Positions 26,142 to 34,639 of a stretch of 64,000 nucleotides of DNA are shown piece by piece. A program made the translations under genes and the position numbers. The notes below the pieces were generated by a model, which worked only from the letters and a program-made list of their open reading frames with translations, was not told where the DNA came from and ran no database searches. This DNA is from Sphingobium jiangsuense (lineage in GTDB: Bacteria; Pseudomonadota; Alphaproteobacteria; Sphingomonadales; Sphingomonadaceae). Position 1 is the stretch's first letter, and the number at the start of each line of letters is the position of its first letter. The stretch covers positions 1 through 64,000 of the forward strand of contig NZ_JACIDT010000018.1 of NCBI RefSeq assembly GCF_014196495.1, written 5' to 3'.

Positions 26142-26651
26142 TTATCCCTGATATGCGGCGCTCGCCGCACCGTCGCGAAGGTCACCCACGAAACCGAGCA
26201 CCGTCTGTACCGTGGGGCTTGCACCAGCGGGGATCCGCAATGTGTGATAGCCGGCCCGGGCGGTCATCGCGTCACGCTCCCGATCCTTGCCGGGATCGTG
26301 CGAACGATCGTCGATCTCGATCAAGGCGACCACCCTTCCCGTCGTGGGATCCTCGACCACAAAGTCGATGATCTTTCGCTGGAAGCGATTCCAGTCCGCT
26401 GGGGTCGGCCGCCGGCCCGGCACCGATGGAACCTTGAGGAGGGCTCCCATCGAGACCTGGGCATGGAGGCGGTACATGGGCAGGATGTGCTCGAGCGCGG
26501 CCAGCATGGCTTGCTCGCGCTGCGTCATGAATGGCCGCGCCACTGGGTCGAGCGGTTTCTGTGGAGTGAAGCCTCGGGACATTTTCGACCAGCCAAGCGC
26601 GACGATGACGCCCACCAGCAGAAGCGAGGCGAGAAATTCAAATGTGCTCAT
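26142..26651 (-). CDS. DUF2726 protein (restriction-endonuclease-like fold)
   Basis: About 169 residues from ATG 26651 (MSTFEFLASLLLVGVIVALG), with one N-terminal membrane helix. The domain from about residue 45 reads FMTQREQAMLAALEHILPMY, then KIIDFVVEDPTTGRVVALIE with DDRSH, matching DUF2726, a family related to nuclease folds (Asp and Glu-x-Asp pattern). It is a common plasmid neighbour of relaxase genes. The role in transfer is unknown. Confidence 0.75.
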   Translation of the reverse strand: MSTFEFLASLLLVGVIVALGWSKMSRGFTPQKPLDPVARPFMTQREQAMLAALEHILPMYRLHAQVSMGALLKVPSVPGRRPTPADWNRFQRKIIDFVVEDPTTGRVVALIEIDDRSHDPGKDRERDAMTARAGYHTLRIPAGASPTVQTVLGFVGDLRDGAASAAYQG

Positions 26652-26664
26652 TGTAGCCCTCCGT

Positions 26665-26865
26665 TCAGCCCCAGCCGTCCCGGCGACCTTCGCCATTGTC
26701 GCGCAGCTTACGGCCATCGAGGGCCGACCGGCGGATGTTGAGTTCGACCTCCTCACCCTTGCGGGTCAGCTGGACATCACGCGGATCGATGTTGTTGCGC
26801 TTCGCATAGTCTTCGGCTGCCCGTTCGCTCCCGAACTTGCCAGCCTCATCGAATTCCCAACCCAT
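26665..26865 (-). CDS. Small protein between relaxase and DUF2726 gene
   Basis: From ATG 26865 the protein is 66 residues: MGWEFDEAGKFGSERAAED onward, highly charged and probably soluble. A clean GGAGA-type ribosome site lies upstream (AGAAGGAGACGA). It is 50 bases behind the relaxase gene stop. No family is recognised. Confidence 0.55.
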   Translation of the reverse strand: MGWEFDEAGKFGSERAAEDYAKRNNIDPRDVQLTRKGEEVELNIRRSALDGRKLRDNGEGRRDGWG

Positions 26866-26915
26866 CGTTCGTCTCCTTCTCTTCGCCGCAGGCACCACGC
26901 CGGCGACTTCTCCAT

Positions 26916-29900
26916 TCACAAGTCGAGCCCGAGGCTGCGCTCGGGCAGCGGTGGCAGCGGATCGCCGCGATCGGGTTTCAGATCGGGCGGCGCTTGTGGG
27001 GCCTTCGCGGCCGGCGCAGATGCCGCGCCATCGGGCAGAGGCGGCAGATCGCTTGGAACGGGAGCAAGATCGGACAGGTTGACGCCGTCGATCGGACCGG
27101 GATCGAACTTCTCGCGGGGTTGCGCGCCCGGCCCCTTCCTGCCGTCGATATCGAGGCGGCCGAGCGTCTCGAGCGAGGAGGTCTTGTTGCCGGGATTCAT
27201 GTCGAGCTGCCGCGCGAGCTTCTCCTTGTCGTCCACGACCATTGTCAGCTCGTCGCGCACGCGCGTGACCCCGACGTTGAAGAGGCGCTGGTTCGAGAGG
27301 TTGCGCTCATGCGACGACATGACGGTGATCGCCTTGTCGGTGGTGATCCCCTGGGCCATGTGCATATTAAGGCTATAAGCAAGGTCGAGCCGAGATAGCA
27401 TCGGGTCACCGAGGCTGAGCGTGAGGAGCACCTTGTCCGCAGTCTCAACCTTCACGCCATCGGCATCGACGCCCACAACGCGCGCAAGCGCGGCATTGTG
27501 CAGGCCGCGCTGCTTGTCGTTGGCCGTCCAGCGGATGCGGTCCCCTTCGCGCAGCTGAAGGTCCTTCTTTTCAGAAAGCTGCAGGCGATCGCGCTGCTCG
27601 GTCGGCGACAGCTTCTGGGGATCGAAGCGTATCCTGCGCCGACCGTCCGACAGTTCGACCTTCCCGTTGGCGTGGACCTTGAGGACGTCGTAGCGTCCCG
27701 CCTTGATCCCGACGTCCTGCGCGCCGCCGCGGCCGACCTCGAGCGTCTGGCCCTGACGGTAGGTCGAGGCATAGCGCAGCTCCTCGCGCGTGGTGTTGAC
27801 CCGCTCAAAGACAGTGAGATGGATCGCCTGGCCCTTGACGCTCCCTTCCGCGATCAGGCCATCTTGGATGCGCTGGTTGATGACGGCGCGCGCGTCGCGG
27901 CCCGAAGCGAAGACAGCGGTCGCCTCCCGTTCGCCAGGGGAGAGCTCGAGCCACATGTCGGCCGCAGCGGCGGCCGGCTCCCCCGCCTCGACGACACGGT
28001 CCCCCAGCACTTTCAGCGCCGCGCCGGCCTTGCCGATATTGGCGAGCGCCGCGACGGTGCGCAGTTGGTCGGTGCGTTGGCGGATATTCTGATCCATCCG
28101 CGCCATCGTGCCGCCGCCCGCCTGGATCATGGCGAAGGCCTTGCCCGCGTCGATCGAAGAGAGCTGCTGCCGGTCACCGACCAGAACGAGCTTGTCGACG
28201 CCCAAGGCTGCTGTGATCTGGTGGAGCTTGAGCATTTCGTTCGACGACACCATCGAGGTTTCGTCGACGAGAAGCATGGTACCGGCGAGCTTCTCGCGCG
28301 CAGCCTCATATCCCAGCGTGTCACGCTCGGTCACGAACCGCTCGTTGGCGAGCACGAAGGAAGCGATCGTCTGGGCCTTGATGCCCGCCCCTTCGGCGAG
28401 GTCCGCGACCATCTTGTTCTGGAAGGCAAGTCCGGTGATCCGGGCGCCCTCCTCCTCGGCGACCCGCGCGACCGCCTGGAGCATGGTGGACTTGCCCGTG
28501 CCGGCGGCGCCCTGCACCGAGACGGTACGATCGGCGGATGACAGGATCATCGTCGCGGCGGCGAGCTGCCCAGGATTGAGCGGCCGTTCGGCGGCATCCT
28601 GCAATCGCTGCGGCGCATCGGCGGCCGCCACAATTGGCTCGGACTTCCCTTTCCCCTCCTCGACGGCGGCAAGAATCTTCTCTTCGGTCCGCAGCGCCTC
28701 CTGCGTGGTCACCATGCGGCCAGTCCGGTCCGCGGCTGTCGCGACGCCCGGGATGAGCTGACGGTTCTGCACGAGCCGGTCGATCCGCCTCTCGATCAGG
28801 TCGACGGTGACGCCCTTGAGACCGAGATCGAGCGCGGTCTTGCCGAGCAGATTGACGGGCCATGCGGCCTCACGTTCGGAGAGGATCCGGACGGCGGACG
28901 CGACCGCGAGCTGCGCGCGCGCTTCCGCTGGCGACTTGACCGCGCGGGCGAGCGCATTGTCCACTAAAGGGTCCTGGGGGCGGAGCAGCGCACCCAGCGT
29001 CTGGCGGGCACCAGTTACGGCATCGACAATGGCGCGGTAGCCGCGCTCGAGAGCATTTTCCGAAGACGCCATCCCGGCGCGCGCCTCGGCTGCTGCCCGC
29101 AGGTCCTTGCCGTCGAAGCCGTGGGCAGCGGCCTGGTCGATCCAGCCCTGCTTCAGCGCGGCGCGGTCCTCGACGTCGAGCTTGGGATCGCGCGAGCGTT
29201 TGGTGATTTCGCGCAGGCCCTCCGGCGACTTGATGCCGAGCCGCGTTGCGTGATCGAGGATCTCCTCGCGGCGCTGGCTGAATTCGCCGATGACCGCCTT
29301 GGGAACGCCGGCAATCTCAAAGGTGCCATGCTTGCCCTTGAGGTCCACCTGATAGCCGATCCGCTCGAGCCCGGCGCGCAGGAAAGCATGGTAGATCGAG
29401 CCGATGATGCTGTTGTGGCTCCAGAGTTTGTCGGCGTGGAGTGCCTGCCATTTGCCATCGGGCATGCGGGTGAGGTTGGCGATGACGGCGTGGATGTGGG
29501 CCTGCGGATCGAGCGCCCGGCTCGTGTCGTGCTGGAAGAGCGCGTAGACGAGATTGCCCGTCTGGACCGGGACCTTGCGCCCCTCGATGTCGCGACGCCC
29601 TTCCGCGAGGTTCTTCTCGACCCAGGCCATGGTCGCCTTGACCGCGGCCATATTGGCGTCAAGCACGCGCTTGTCGCCGGCGACATAGGCCATGACCGAA
29701 GCCGACTTCGGCATGGAGAAGGTGAGGTCGTAGCCGGCGCGCCGGTTCTCGACCTGGGCGACCGCTTCGCCGCTTGGGAGGATACCGTTCAGCACGCCCT
29801 CGAAGGCGTCCTTCGAGACTTCTCCGGACAGGCCGATCGCCTCGGCGCCCTCCCCTCCCCAGGCGCTGATCTCGGACGAGCCCTCGACCGTGTAATAGTC

Positions 29901-29960
29901 GTCCTTCGCGAAATAGTTCGCGGCACCGGAAGCGGAGCGGACGCCGGCGACCGAGAGCAT
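26916..29960 (-). CDS. traI: Conjugative relaxase-helicase, MobF family (TraI/TrwC/TraA-like)
   Basis: The 1014-residue protein nicks oriT and unwinds the transferred strand. The N-terminal TrwC relaxase domain (about 1-290) starts MLSVAGVRSASGAANYF, with tyrosines in DDYYTVEG, and the metal-binding histidines in DPQAHIHAVIAN near residue 175. The helicase part has Walker A VQGAAGTGKSTML near 490 and Walker B LLVDETSMVS near 568. A Pro-rich tail ends the protein. It overlaps the traD stop by one base, the usual traD-traI order. It is shorter than F TraI (1756), closer to TrwC (966). Confidence 0.94.
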   Translation of the reverse strand: MLSVAGVRSASGAANYFAKDDYYTVEGSSEISAWGGEGAEAIGLSGEVSKDAFEGVLNGILPSGEAVAQVENRRAGYDLTFSMPKSASVMAYVAGDKRVLDANMAAVKATMAWVEKNLAEGRRDIEGRKVPVQTGNLVYALFQHDTSRALDPQAHIHAVIANLTRMPDGKWQALHADKLWSHNSIIGSIYHAFLRAGLERIGYQVDLKGKHGTFEIAGVPKAVIGEFSQRREEILDHATRLGIKSPEGLREITKRSRDPKLDVEDRAALKQGWIDQAAAHGFDGKDLRAAAEARAGMASSENALERGYRAIVDAVTGARQTLGALLRPQDPLVDNALARAVKSPAEARAQLAVASAVRILSEREAAWPVNLLGKTALDLGLKGVTVDLIERRIDRLVQNRQLIPGVATAADRTGRMVTTQEALRTEEKILAAVEEGKGKSEPIVAAADAPQRLQDAAERPLNPGQLAAATMILSSADRTVSVQGAAGTGKSTMLQAVARVAEEEGARITGLAFQNKMVADLAEGAGIKAQTIASFVLANERFVTERDTLGYEAAREKLAGTMLLVDETSMVSSNEMLKLHQITAALGVDKLVLVGDRQQLSSIDAGKAFAMIQAGGGTMARMDQNIRQRTDQLRTVAALANIGKAGAALKVLGDRVVEAGEPAAAAADMWLELSPGEREATAVFASGRDARAVINQRIQDGLIAEGSVKGQAIHLTVFERVNTTREELRYASTYRQGQTLEVGRGGAQDVGIKAGRYDVLKVHANGKVELSDGRRRIRFDPQKLSPTEQRDRLQLSEKKDLQLREGDRIRWTANDKQRGLHNAALARVVGVDADGVKVETADKVLLTLSLGDPMLSRLDLAYSLNMHMAQGITTDKAITVMSSHERNLSNQRLFNVGVTRVRDELTMVVDDKEKLARQLDMNPGNKTSSLETLGRLDIDGRKGPGAQPREKFDPGPIDGVNLSDLAPVPSDLPPLPDGAASAPAAKAPQAPPDLKPDRGDPLPPLPERSLGLDL

Positions 29961-32266
29961 CAGATGCCCATGTCCATGCCGTCATCCTCGCGGCCGGTGG
30001 AGAAGTCGTGGCGCAGCTCGATCAGGGTCTGGTCCTCGACCTGTGGGCTCGTCTCCCCGTGCCGGTGGCCATCACGACGATCGTCCCGGTCGCGCGCGGA
30101 AACCGGCTGTTCCTCGCCGCTGGCGCGCGCCGCCTGCGCCCTGTCCGCGCTATGCGTGCCAGGCGTCGCCTGTTCGTCCCGGTCGTCCGCCCGCTGCGCC
30201 GCGCGGCGGGCGGCATCGTCCTCCTCCTCGACCTCGGCCGACAGGATCCGTGCGGCGAGATCGCGGGCGAGATTGGTGATCTCGGCCACTTCCTCCACGA
30301 CCTGCAACGAGCCGTCGCGCCCGCCCGCCTCCCCTGCCCCGTCTTCCTCGAACACCTCCTCTCCGCGCCTTGAGCGTACCGGCCCGACATCGGGCCGTTG
30401 GACGAAGCCCTGGGCGACCTGGGGATAGTCCTTCCACTCGAGCAGGATGCGCGCGGCGGGGAAGCCGTCGGGGAATTTCACGAAGCCGTGCATCGAGGGC
30501 AGGTTGGTGATGTCATCGGCGATGACGAGTGGTTCGACCTGCTTGCGCGGGGTCAGGGTCGAAGCGTCGCGGGTGTTATTGTAGCCGTAGCTATAGGCCT
30601 CATCCATCTGGCGAACCTCGCGGTTGCCGATGTAGCGCGCGCACTGCTCGGCCGTGTCGAGATCGGCCGTCGCGAGGATGAGCTTGGAGCGGGCGAGCGA
30701 GGCGAGATTGCGTGCCCCTTGCTCGCCATAGACTTCGACCAGCTTCTCGAAGCTGTGGATGCCCAGGATCATCGCGCCGCCAAACGCGCGCGCCGTCTGG
30801 AGACCATTCTCGATCGCCGGAAGGCGATGCAGTGCGCCAAGCTCGTCGAACATGAACCAGGTGCGCAAGCTGCGGGTGCGCGGCAGCGTCATCAGCCGGT
30901 TGATCGCGAGATCCATCCACAGCGTGAGCAGCGCCCGGTTCATCGGCAGATCGACATAGTTCGACGTCACGAACAGGATCGATCCGGGCTTCTTGTCCCG
31001 CGTGATCCAGTCGCGGATCGAGAAGGATTCGCCCTCGTCGGGAAGGAAGCGAAGGACCTGCGCATTGGTGTTGAAGACGGCGCGGATCGATTCCGCCATG
31101 CGGGCCGCTTCGGGGGCAGTGAGCGGGTCGGCGATGGTGTTGGCGAGGAAGCGGTGGACGCGCTTCAGGTCGGCCGTCATCAGGTTCTCGGACAGCGCCA
31201 GATTGCTGGTCTGCCCCCGCTCCATCAGGCGAATGCACATCTCGATGAAGAGGGTGCGCGCTGCGAGCGCCCAGAAGGGTTCGGACGAACCGCCATCCGA
31301 AGGGATTAGCGCCGCCGCGGCGGCCGTGAATTCGCTGTGGGTGCGGCAATCGTTGAAGATCGACCAGGCCGGGCAGCGCGCGTCCATGGGATTGAGGATC
31401 GTGTCGCGTGTGGGATCGTAGAAGGCTTCGACATAGGCGCCGGTGAGATCGAAGATGACGGCCGTGTCCTGGCGCTCGCGCATCTGGGTGACGAGGCTTC
31501 TGAGCTCGGTCGTCTTGCCTGATCCGGTGGTGCCGATGAGCATCGCATGGGATTGTTCGGTGCGGTGCGGAAAGGGGATGCCCGCGAGCGTGTAGGGATG
31601 ATGGATGCCGGCTTCCTTGCGCGCTCGGAACGGGAGCGCGAGAACCTGCCGCGAGGACAGGCCGGGGAAGAGGTCGGCCGCCTCCTCTTCGAACTTCACC
31701 CGGTTATGCTCGTTGATCTCCACCAGAAGCACGCTGCGATCAACCAGCATGGCGCCGCGTTCATGCCGTTCCTGAAGGATCGAACGGCCGCGCCGATGCG
31801 AGATGTCGACGAACCAGATGGCGGCCGGAATGGTGATGAAGACCGAGATCAGGAAAGCGCCGATGAGGCCCCGCATCGCGACGGCCCAGGCTGTGATGAC
31901 CTCGGGAATATAGGGCACCGCTTTCATCACGGTGCGCATGAGGTCGCCGTTCGGCAGCGTGACGTTGACGCGCTTGTTCGGATTGAGGTCGATCCAGTTC
32001 CAGAGGGTCGCATAGACCTTCATGCAGACGAGCTGGAAACCATGCTCGTCGAGCTTGAGCGACATGATGATGAACCAGGCGGCGAGAAAGGCGAAGAACC
32101 AGAGGATGAAGGGCAGCTTGGCGCCCGAGAACCACATCAGCATCTCATGGGTGAGTAGCTGGCTGCCGCGGGTGAAATTGCCGGCATTGCGCTGCACGCG
32201 GCCGCGCGCCGAATGATGGGTGAGCGGGACGGGACGCCCGTCCGTGCGGATGTCCTCACGCGCCAT
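29960..32266 (-). CDS. traD: Type IV coupling protein TraD
   Basis: The 768-residue protein is the ATPase that links the relaxosome to the secretion channel. It has N-terminal membrane helices (about residues 45-70 and 130-152), Walker A LIGTTGSGKTTEL near 245, Walker B TWFMFDELGAL near 470, and an acidic, low-complexity tail (about 640-768) that may contact the relaxosome. Its start overlaps the upstream RHH gene by 11 bases and its stop overlaps the traI start. The gene set faces the other way from the tra operon at 1-8 kb. Confidence 0.94.
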   Translation of the reverse strand: MAREDIRTDGRPVPLTHHSARGRVQRNAGNFTRGSQLLTHEMLMWFSGAKLPFILWFFAFLAAWFIIMSLKLDEHGFQLVCMKVYATLWNWIDLNPNKRVNVTLPNGDLMRTVMKAVPYIPEVITAWAVAMRGLIGAFLISVFITIPAAIWFVDISHRRGRSILQERHERGAMLVDRSVLLVEINEHNRVKFEEEAADLFPGLSSRQVLALPFRARKEAGIHHPYTLAGIPFPHRTEQSHAMLIGTTGSGKTTELRSLVTQMRERQDTAVIFDLTGAYVEAFYDPTRDTILNPMDARCPAWSIFNDCRTHSEFTAAAAALIPSDGGSSEPFWALAARTLFIEMCIRLMERGQTSNLALSENLMTADLKRVHRFLANTIADPLTAPEAARMAESIRAVFNTNAQVLRFLPDEGESFSIRDWITRDKKPGSILFVTSNYVDLPMNRALLTLWMDLAINRLMTLPRTRSLRTWFMFDELGALHRLPAIENGLQTARAFGGAMILGIHSFEKLVEVYGEQGARNLASLARSKLILATADLDTAEQCARYIGNREVRQMDEAYSYGYNNTRDASTLTPRKQVEPLVIADDITNLPSMHGFVKFPDGFPAARILLEWKDYPQVAQGFVQRPDVGPVRSRRGEEVFEEDGAGEAGGRDGSLQVVEEVAEITNLARDLAARILSAEVEEEDDAARRAAQRADDRDEQATPGTHSADRAQAARASGEEQPVSARDRDDRRDGHRHGETSPQVEDQTLIELRHDFSTGREDDGMDMGI

Positions 32267-32546
32267 GATATTGCTCCAGACGTTTGTCGGTTTCCGCGAT
32301 GATGCGGTCGCGATATTCGGGGAATTGTTCGCGGATGATGATGTCGAGCGCGAGATGCTGGAACTCGCTGATGCGGGCGATCCGACGGTGGCTTGAGGTC
32401 AAGAGCTGGCCGGATCCCAGGAAGGCATCGACGGCCGCGCGCAGCAGGTCGGACGGCGTGCATCCGCGCTCCGCGGCGAGCGCTACGAGGCGATCATATT
32501 TGCTCCGGTCGAGCCGGACCGAGCAATGCTTGTAGGGAATGGTCAA
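32256..32546 (-). CDS. RHH-like small protein, candidate relaxosome accessory factor
   Basis: The 96-residue protein starts with MTIPYKHCSVRLDRSKYDRL, a ribbon-helix-helix-like start followed by SDLLRAAVDAFL, then a helical C-terminal half. In many MobF plasmids a small RHH protein (TraY/TrwA/TraM type) encoded next to traD binds oriT and controls the relaxosome operon. It overlaps traD and lies just downstream of the candidate oriT. The role is inferred from position and fold pattern. Confidence 0.6.
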   Translation of the reverse strand: MTIPYKHCSVRLDRSKYDRLVALAAERGCTPSDLLRAAVDAFLGSGQLLTSSHRRIARISEFQHLALDIIIREQFPEYRDRIIAETDKRLEQYHGA

Positions 32547-33027
32547 ACCGAGCCTCCTAGCAGGGAGGCTGGTGGGGTCTCAGAAACCGATCCGACTTAT
32601 AGCGCAATCGTGTCGGTGGAGCAAGAAAATCGCATGCGCGGCGCGGAGCGTGTTCTCGTGTAACACGCTGAAATGGCCGATTTTCGTGTGTTTTGTGGGC
32701 AGCGAAATCCTGTCCCACAGCCGCACACGCACCAAGACCGCCATAAGTCGCTGGAATTGTTCCAGAACCCAATGCACCGAGGTGCGTTCGGTGTGCTTCT
32801 CTGCACCAGGGCTGATCCACTCCCCGGGGCGTCTTGTGACGCGATCAAATGGCATGGGGAAGCGCCTCCGGCGGGACGCCAGGCCGTCCGGTGGACGGAA
32901 GGAAAGCCATGGTTGCGGCAGTTGACCAACCGCTTGGCGGGCGCGCATTCCGTGCTTCCGGCATGGCCGGTGAGCGCTTATAGTGGGCCTGTTCATAGCC
33001 CGATCAGCGTGAACCGAGAGGCCCTTC
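32547..33027. other. Intergenic region with candidate oriT
   Basis: About 480 bases without a clear gene, between the minus-strand traD operon and a plus-strand gene. It is locally richer in A/T (32580-32780) than the flanks and carries the inverted repeat at 32648-32668. Origins of transfer of MobF plasmids usually lie in such a gap beside the relaxosome genes. Confidence 0.5.
32648..32668. other. oriT: Candidate oriT inverted repeat
   Basis: GCGTGTT-CTCGTGT-AACACGC: 7-bp perfect arms with a 7-base spacer, followed by GTGTGTTTTGTGGG at about 32686-32699. MobF relaxases recognise a short hairpin followed by a nic site. The nic position cannot be fixed from sequence alone. Confidence 0.4.
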
Positions 33028-33246
33028 ATGGCACGCACATTGGAACAGGAAAGAGCAGCGATAGAAGAGGAAGGCCGCAAGCTCGAGGAGCGACGGCAAC
33101 GGCTGGAAGAGAAGGAACGCGAGGCCGCGATCCAGGCTCTTGAGAAGACCGGCCTGCTGAAGCTCGACGGCAAGCGATTGGGTGGGCTCGTTGCCCGTAT
33201 CCGGTCGCTCGGCATCGACGAAGTGGAAAAGCGCCTCACGGCCTGA
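33028..33246 (+). CDS. Small coiled-coil protein, unknown (plasmid-type)
   Basis: The 72-residue protein is a Glu/Arg-rich coiled coil (LEQERAAIEEEGRKLEERRQ) followed by a Leu-rich end (IQALEKTGLLKLDGKRLGGL). GAGAGG lies seven bases before the ATG. Similar small proteins occur on sphingomonad plasmids; the function is unknown, and the coiled coil suggests a dimer. Confidence 0.65.
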   Translation: MARTLEQERAAIEEEGRKLEERRQRLEEKEREAAIQALEKTGLLKLDGKRLGGLVARIRSLGIDEVEKRLTA

Positions 33247-33275
33247 ACAGCCCCCGCCGCGACCCTTGTCGCGGC

Positions 33276-33310
33276 ACGGGCATGGGGGGTTCGATGCCCC
33301 CCATGCCCGT
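33276..33310. repeat. TΨC-arm-like hairpin, copy 1
   Basis: ACGGGCATGGGGGG pairs perfectly (14 bp) with CCCCCCATGCCCGT around the loop TTCGATG. The loop and G-rich stem match the TΨC arm of tRNA. A second hairpin with the same loop is at 42038-42070. Both lie immediately beyond a minus-strand terminator. Confidence 0.65.
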
Positions 33311-33323
33311 AACATCGCCACAC

Positions 33324-33356
33324 AAAAAAAGGGAGAGGCGCGTGCGCGCCCCTCCC
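33324..33356 (-). terminator. Rho-independent terminator of the 33366-33590 gene
   Basis: On the minus strand a GC-rich hairpin (GGGGAGGGGCGCG ... CGCGCCTCTCCC) runs into seven T. It starts ten bases beyond the stop of the small gene at 33366. Confidence 0.8.
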
Positions 33357-33365
33357 CGTCTTGCC

Positions 33366-33590
33366 TCAATATTCGTCGAGCAGTCCGCCCGGCACGCTGT
33401 GGACGATCCGGTCGATGATCGTCATCGGCAGCGCGCCGTAATCGCCCTCGTCGATGGTGATGTAGCCCGCCTCGTCGTCCGCCACGACGTGCTGGTCGAA
33501 GTAGCTGTGAAGCGCGCGGCGTTCGGCGTTCGCGATGGCTGCGAAGAAGGCGGCGTTGTCGGCGGCGGCGCTGGTCGAGATCATCTGCAT
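33366..33590 (-). CDS. Small acidic protein, unknown
   Basis: From ATG 33590 (MQMISTSAAADNAAFFAAIA) the protein has 74 residues, with a helical start and acidic middle (VVADDEAGYITIDEGDYGAL). A terminator follows. The upstream gene end is separated by palindrome element A. No family is recognised. Confidence 0.55.
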   Translation of the reverse strand: MQMISTSAAADNAAFFAAIANAERRALHSYFDQHVVADDEAGYITIDEGDYGALPMTIIDRIVHSVPGGLLDEY

Positions 33591-33690
33591 GGATTCGCTC
33601 CTGTCTGTCTTGAATGACAGGAGCGGCGCGTCAGGCGGCCGAGGCCGGGTCAAGGACCCGCGAAGCGGGCCGCGAAGCGGCGGTGGGGGT

Positions 33691-33760
33691 CACGATTTTC
33701 TTCGGCGGCCACCACGCCGAAGGACGAGCGCCTCCCCTCGATCCGCCGAAGAAAATCGTG
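33691..33760. repeat. Intergenic palindrome family, element A
   Basis: CACGATTTTCTTCGGCGG (33691-33708) and CCGCCGAAGAAAATCGTG (33743-33760) are perfect 18-bp arms with 34 bases between. The arms end in GGGGG/GGGGCCCC tracts. Four more gaps in this window carry similar GATTTT...AAAATNG palindromes (34073, 40639, 43347, 45573). Confidence 0.75.
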
Positions 33761-33811
33761 GGGCCCCGTCGATAGGTCAGATGTCAACTGTCCTATTAGG
33801 ATCGGCGCCGG

Positions 33812-33985
33812 TCACCCCAGCGCCGCGATTTCGGCCAGCTGTGCGTCAAAATCGCGATCGATTTTCGCTTGCTGCGCGATGAGCGTTTCGAGCGTCTTCA
33901 GCGCATCTGCGCGTTCGGTGCGGGAGAGGATATCGTAGCTCAGCTCTGCCCGAAGTTCCTGGATTTGGTCGTAGATCGTAAGCAT
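33812..33985 (-). CDS. 57-residue helical protein, unknown
   Basis: This short frame reads MLTIYDQIQELRAELSYDIL, then SRTERADALKTLETLIAQQA and ends LAEIAALG. GAGGAG lies six bases before ATG 33985, a strong ribosome site. Amphipathic helices throughout suggest a small dimeric coiled coil. It lies between palindrome elements A and B in the plasmid backbone. Confidence 0.6.
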   Translation of the reverse strand: MLTIYDQIQELRAELSYDILSRTERADALKTLETLIAQQAKIDRDFDAQLAEIAALG

Positions 33986-34072
33986 CGGTCACTCCTCTTC
34001 TTGAAGATGTATGACCGTGGTCAGCGCCAGGGCAGCCGGGTCGAGGACCGCGAAGCGGCCGCGCAAGCGGCG

Positions 34073-34113
34073 AGCGGAGGAACCGATTTGCGCAGCAAAT
34101 TGGAGGGGCCGCT
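34073..34113. repeat. Intergenic palindrome family, element B
   Basis: AGCGGAGGAACCGATTTGC and GCAAATTGGAGGGGCCGCT are imperfect arms with a three-base centre. The shared core with the other elements is ACCGATTT...AAATTGG followed by GGCCGCT/GACCGCT. Confidence 0.65.
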
Positions 34114-34168
34114 CGGCCTCGAGGCGGTTGTTCTGGTGCTGTAAACTGGGAAGGCCTGAGAGAGTATT

Positions 34169-34639
34169 TTATCCCTTTCGGGACAGGACCGCCGGTACGC
34201 GCAAGGTGGCAATTTCACTGGTCAGGGATGCGTTGCGCGCGGCGAGGTGCCGGGCCTGCTTTTCCGCATCGATAGCGCGTTTCAGCAACGCCGCATTCTG
34301 TGATGCCAGGTCGCGGATATTGCTTCGCAGTTCTGCGATCAGGCGGCGGTCTTGGTGGGCGTTTCGGGCGCGTGAGCGGGGCACAGCAGTATCCGGACGG
34401 CCGGCTTGCCCGGCCAGCTCGTCAACAAACGATCGATGATTGGTGTAGATGGTATTGCGGCTGACATTGGCTTCGCGGGCAAGCACCGAGACCGTCAGCC
34501 GGTAGGCCGTGTTGCGCAGGGATTTCCTGCGGGGTTTGCCCGCAACGAGGCGCCCCAGCGCAGCGCGAAGCCGCTGCTCAGTGAACTGGCGACGCTTCTG
34601 CTGCGGCGCGTGCCGCTCGTCATCGGTGGGCTCAGTCAT
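34169..34639 (-). CDS. Recombinase auxiliary protein (Srap/TnpC-like)
   Basis: About 156 residues from ATG 34639. Residues about 15-70 contain a helix-turn-helix (RLTVSVLAREANVSRNTIYT) and the C-terminal part is a coiled coil (LASQNAALLKRAIDAEKQAR). Its start overlaps the stop of the large recombinase by eight bases. In Tn554-type elements (TnpC) and in strand-biased circularizing elements (Srap), a small protein like this follows the integrases and steers recombination. Confidence 0.7.
   Translation of the reverse strand: MTEPTDDERHAPQQKRRQFTEQRLRAALGRLVAGKPRRKSLRNTAYRLTVSVLAREANVSRNTIYTNHRSFVDELAGQAGRPDTAVPRSRARNAHQDRRLIAELRSNIRDLASQNAALLKRAIDAEKQARHLAARNASLTSEIATLRVPAVLSRKG

Noticed and set aside
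33276..33310. A tRNA gene at the TΨC-like hairpin
   Set aside because: No acceptor, D or anticodon arms surround it at proper spacing.
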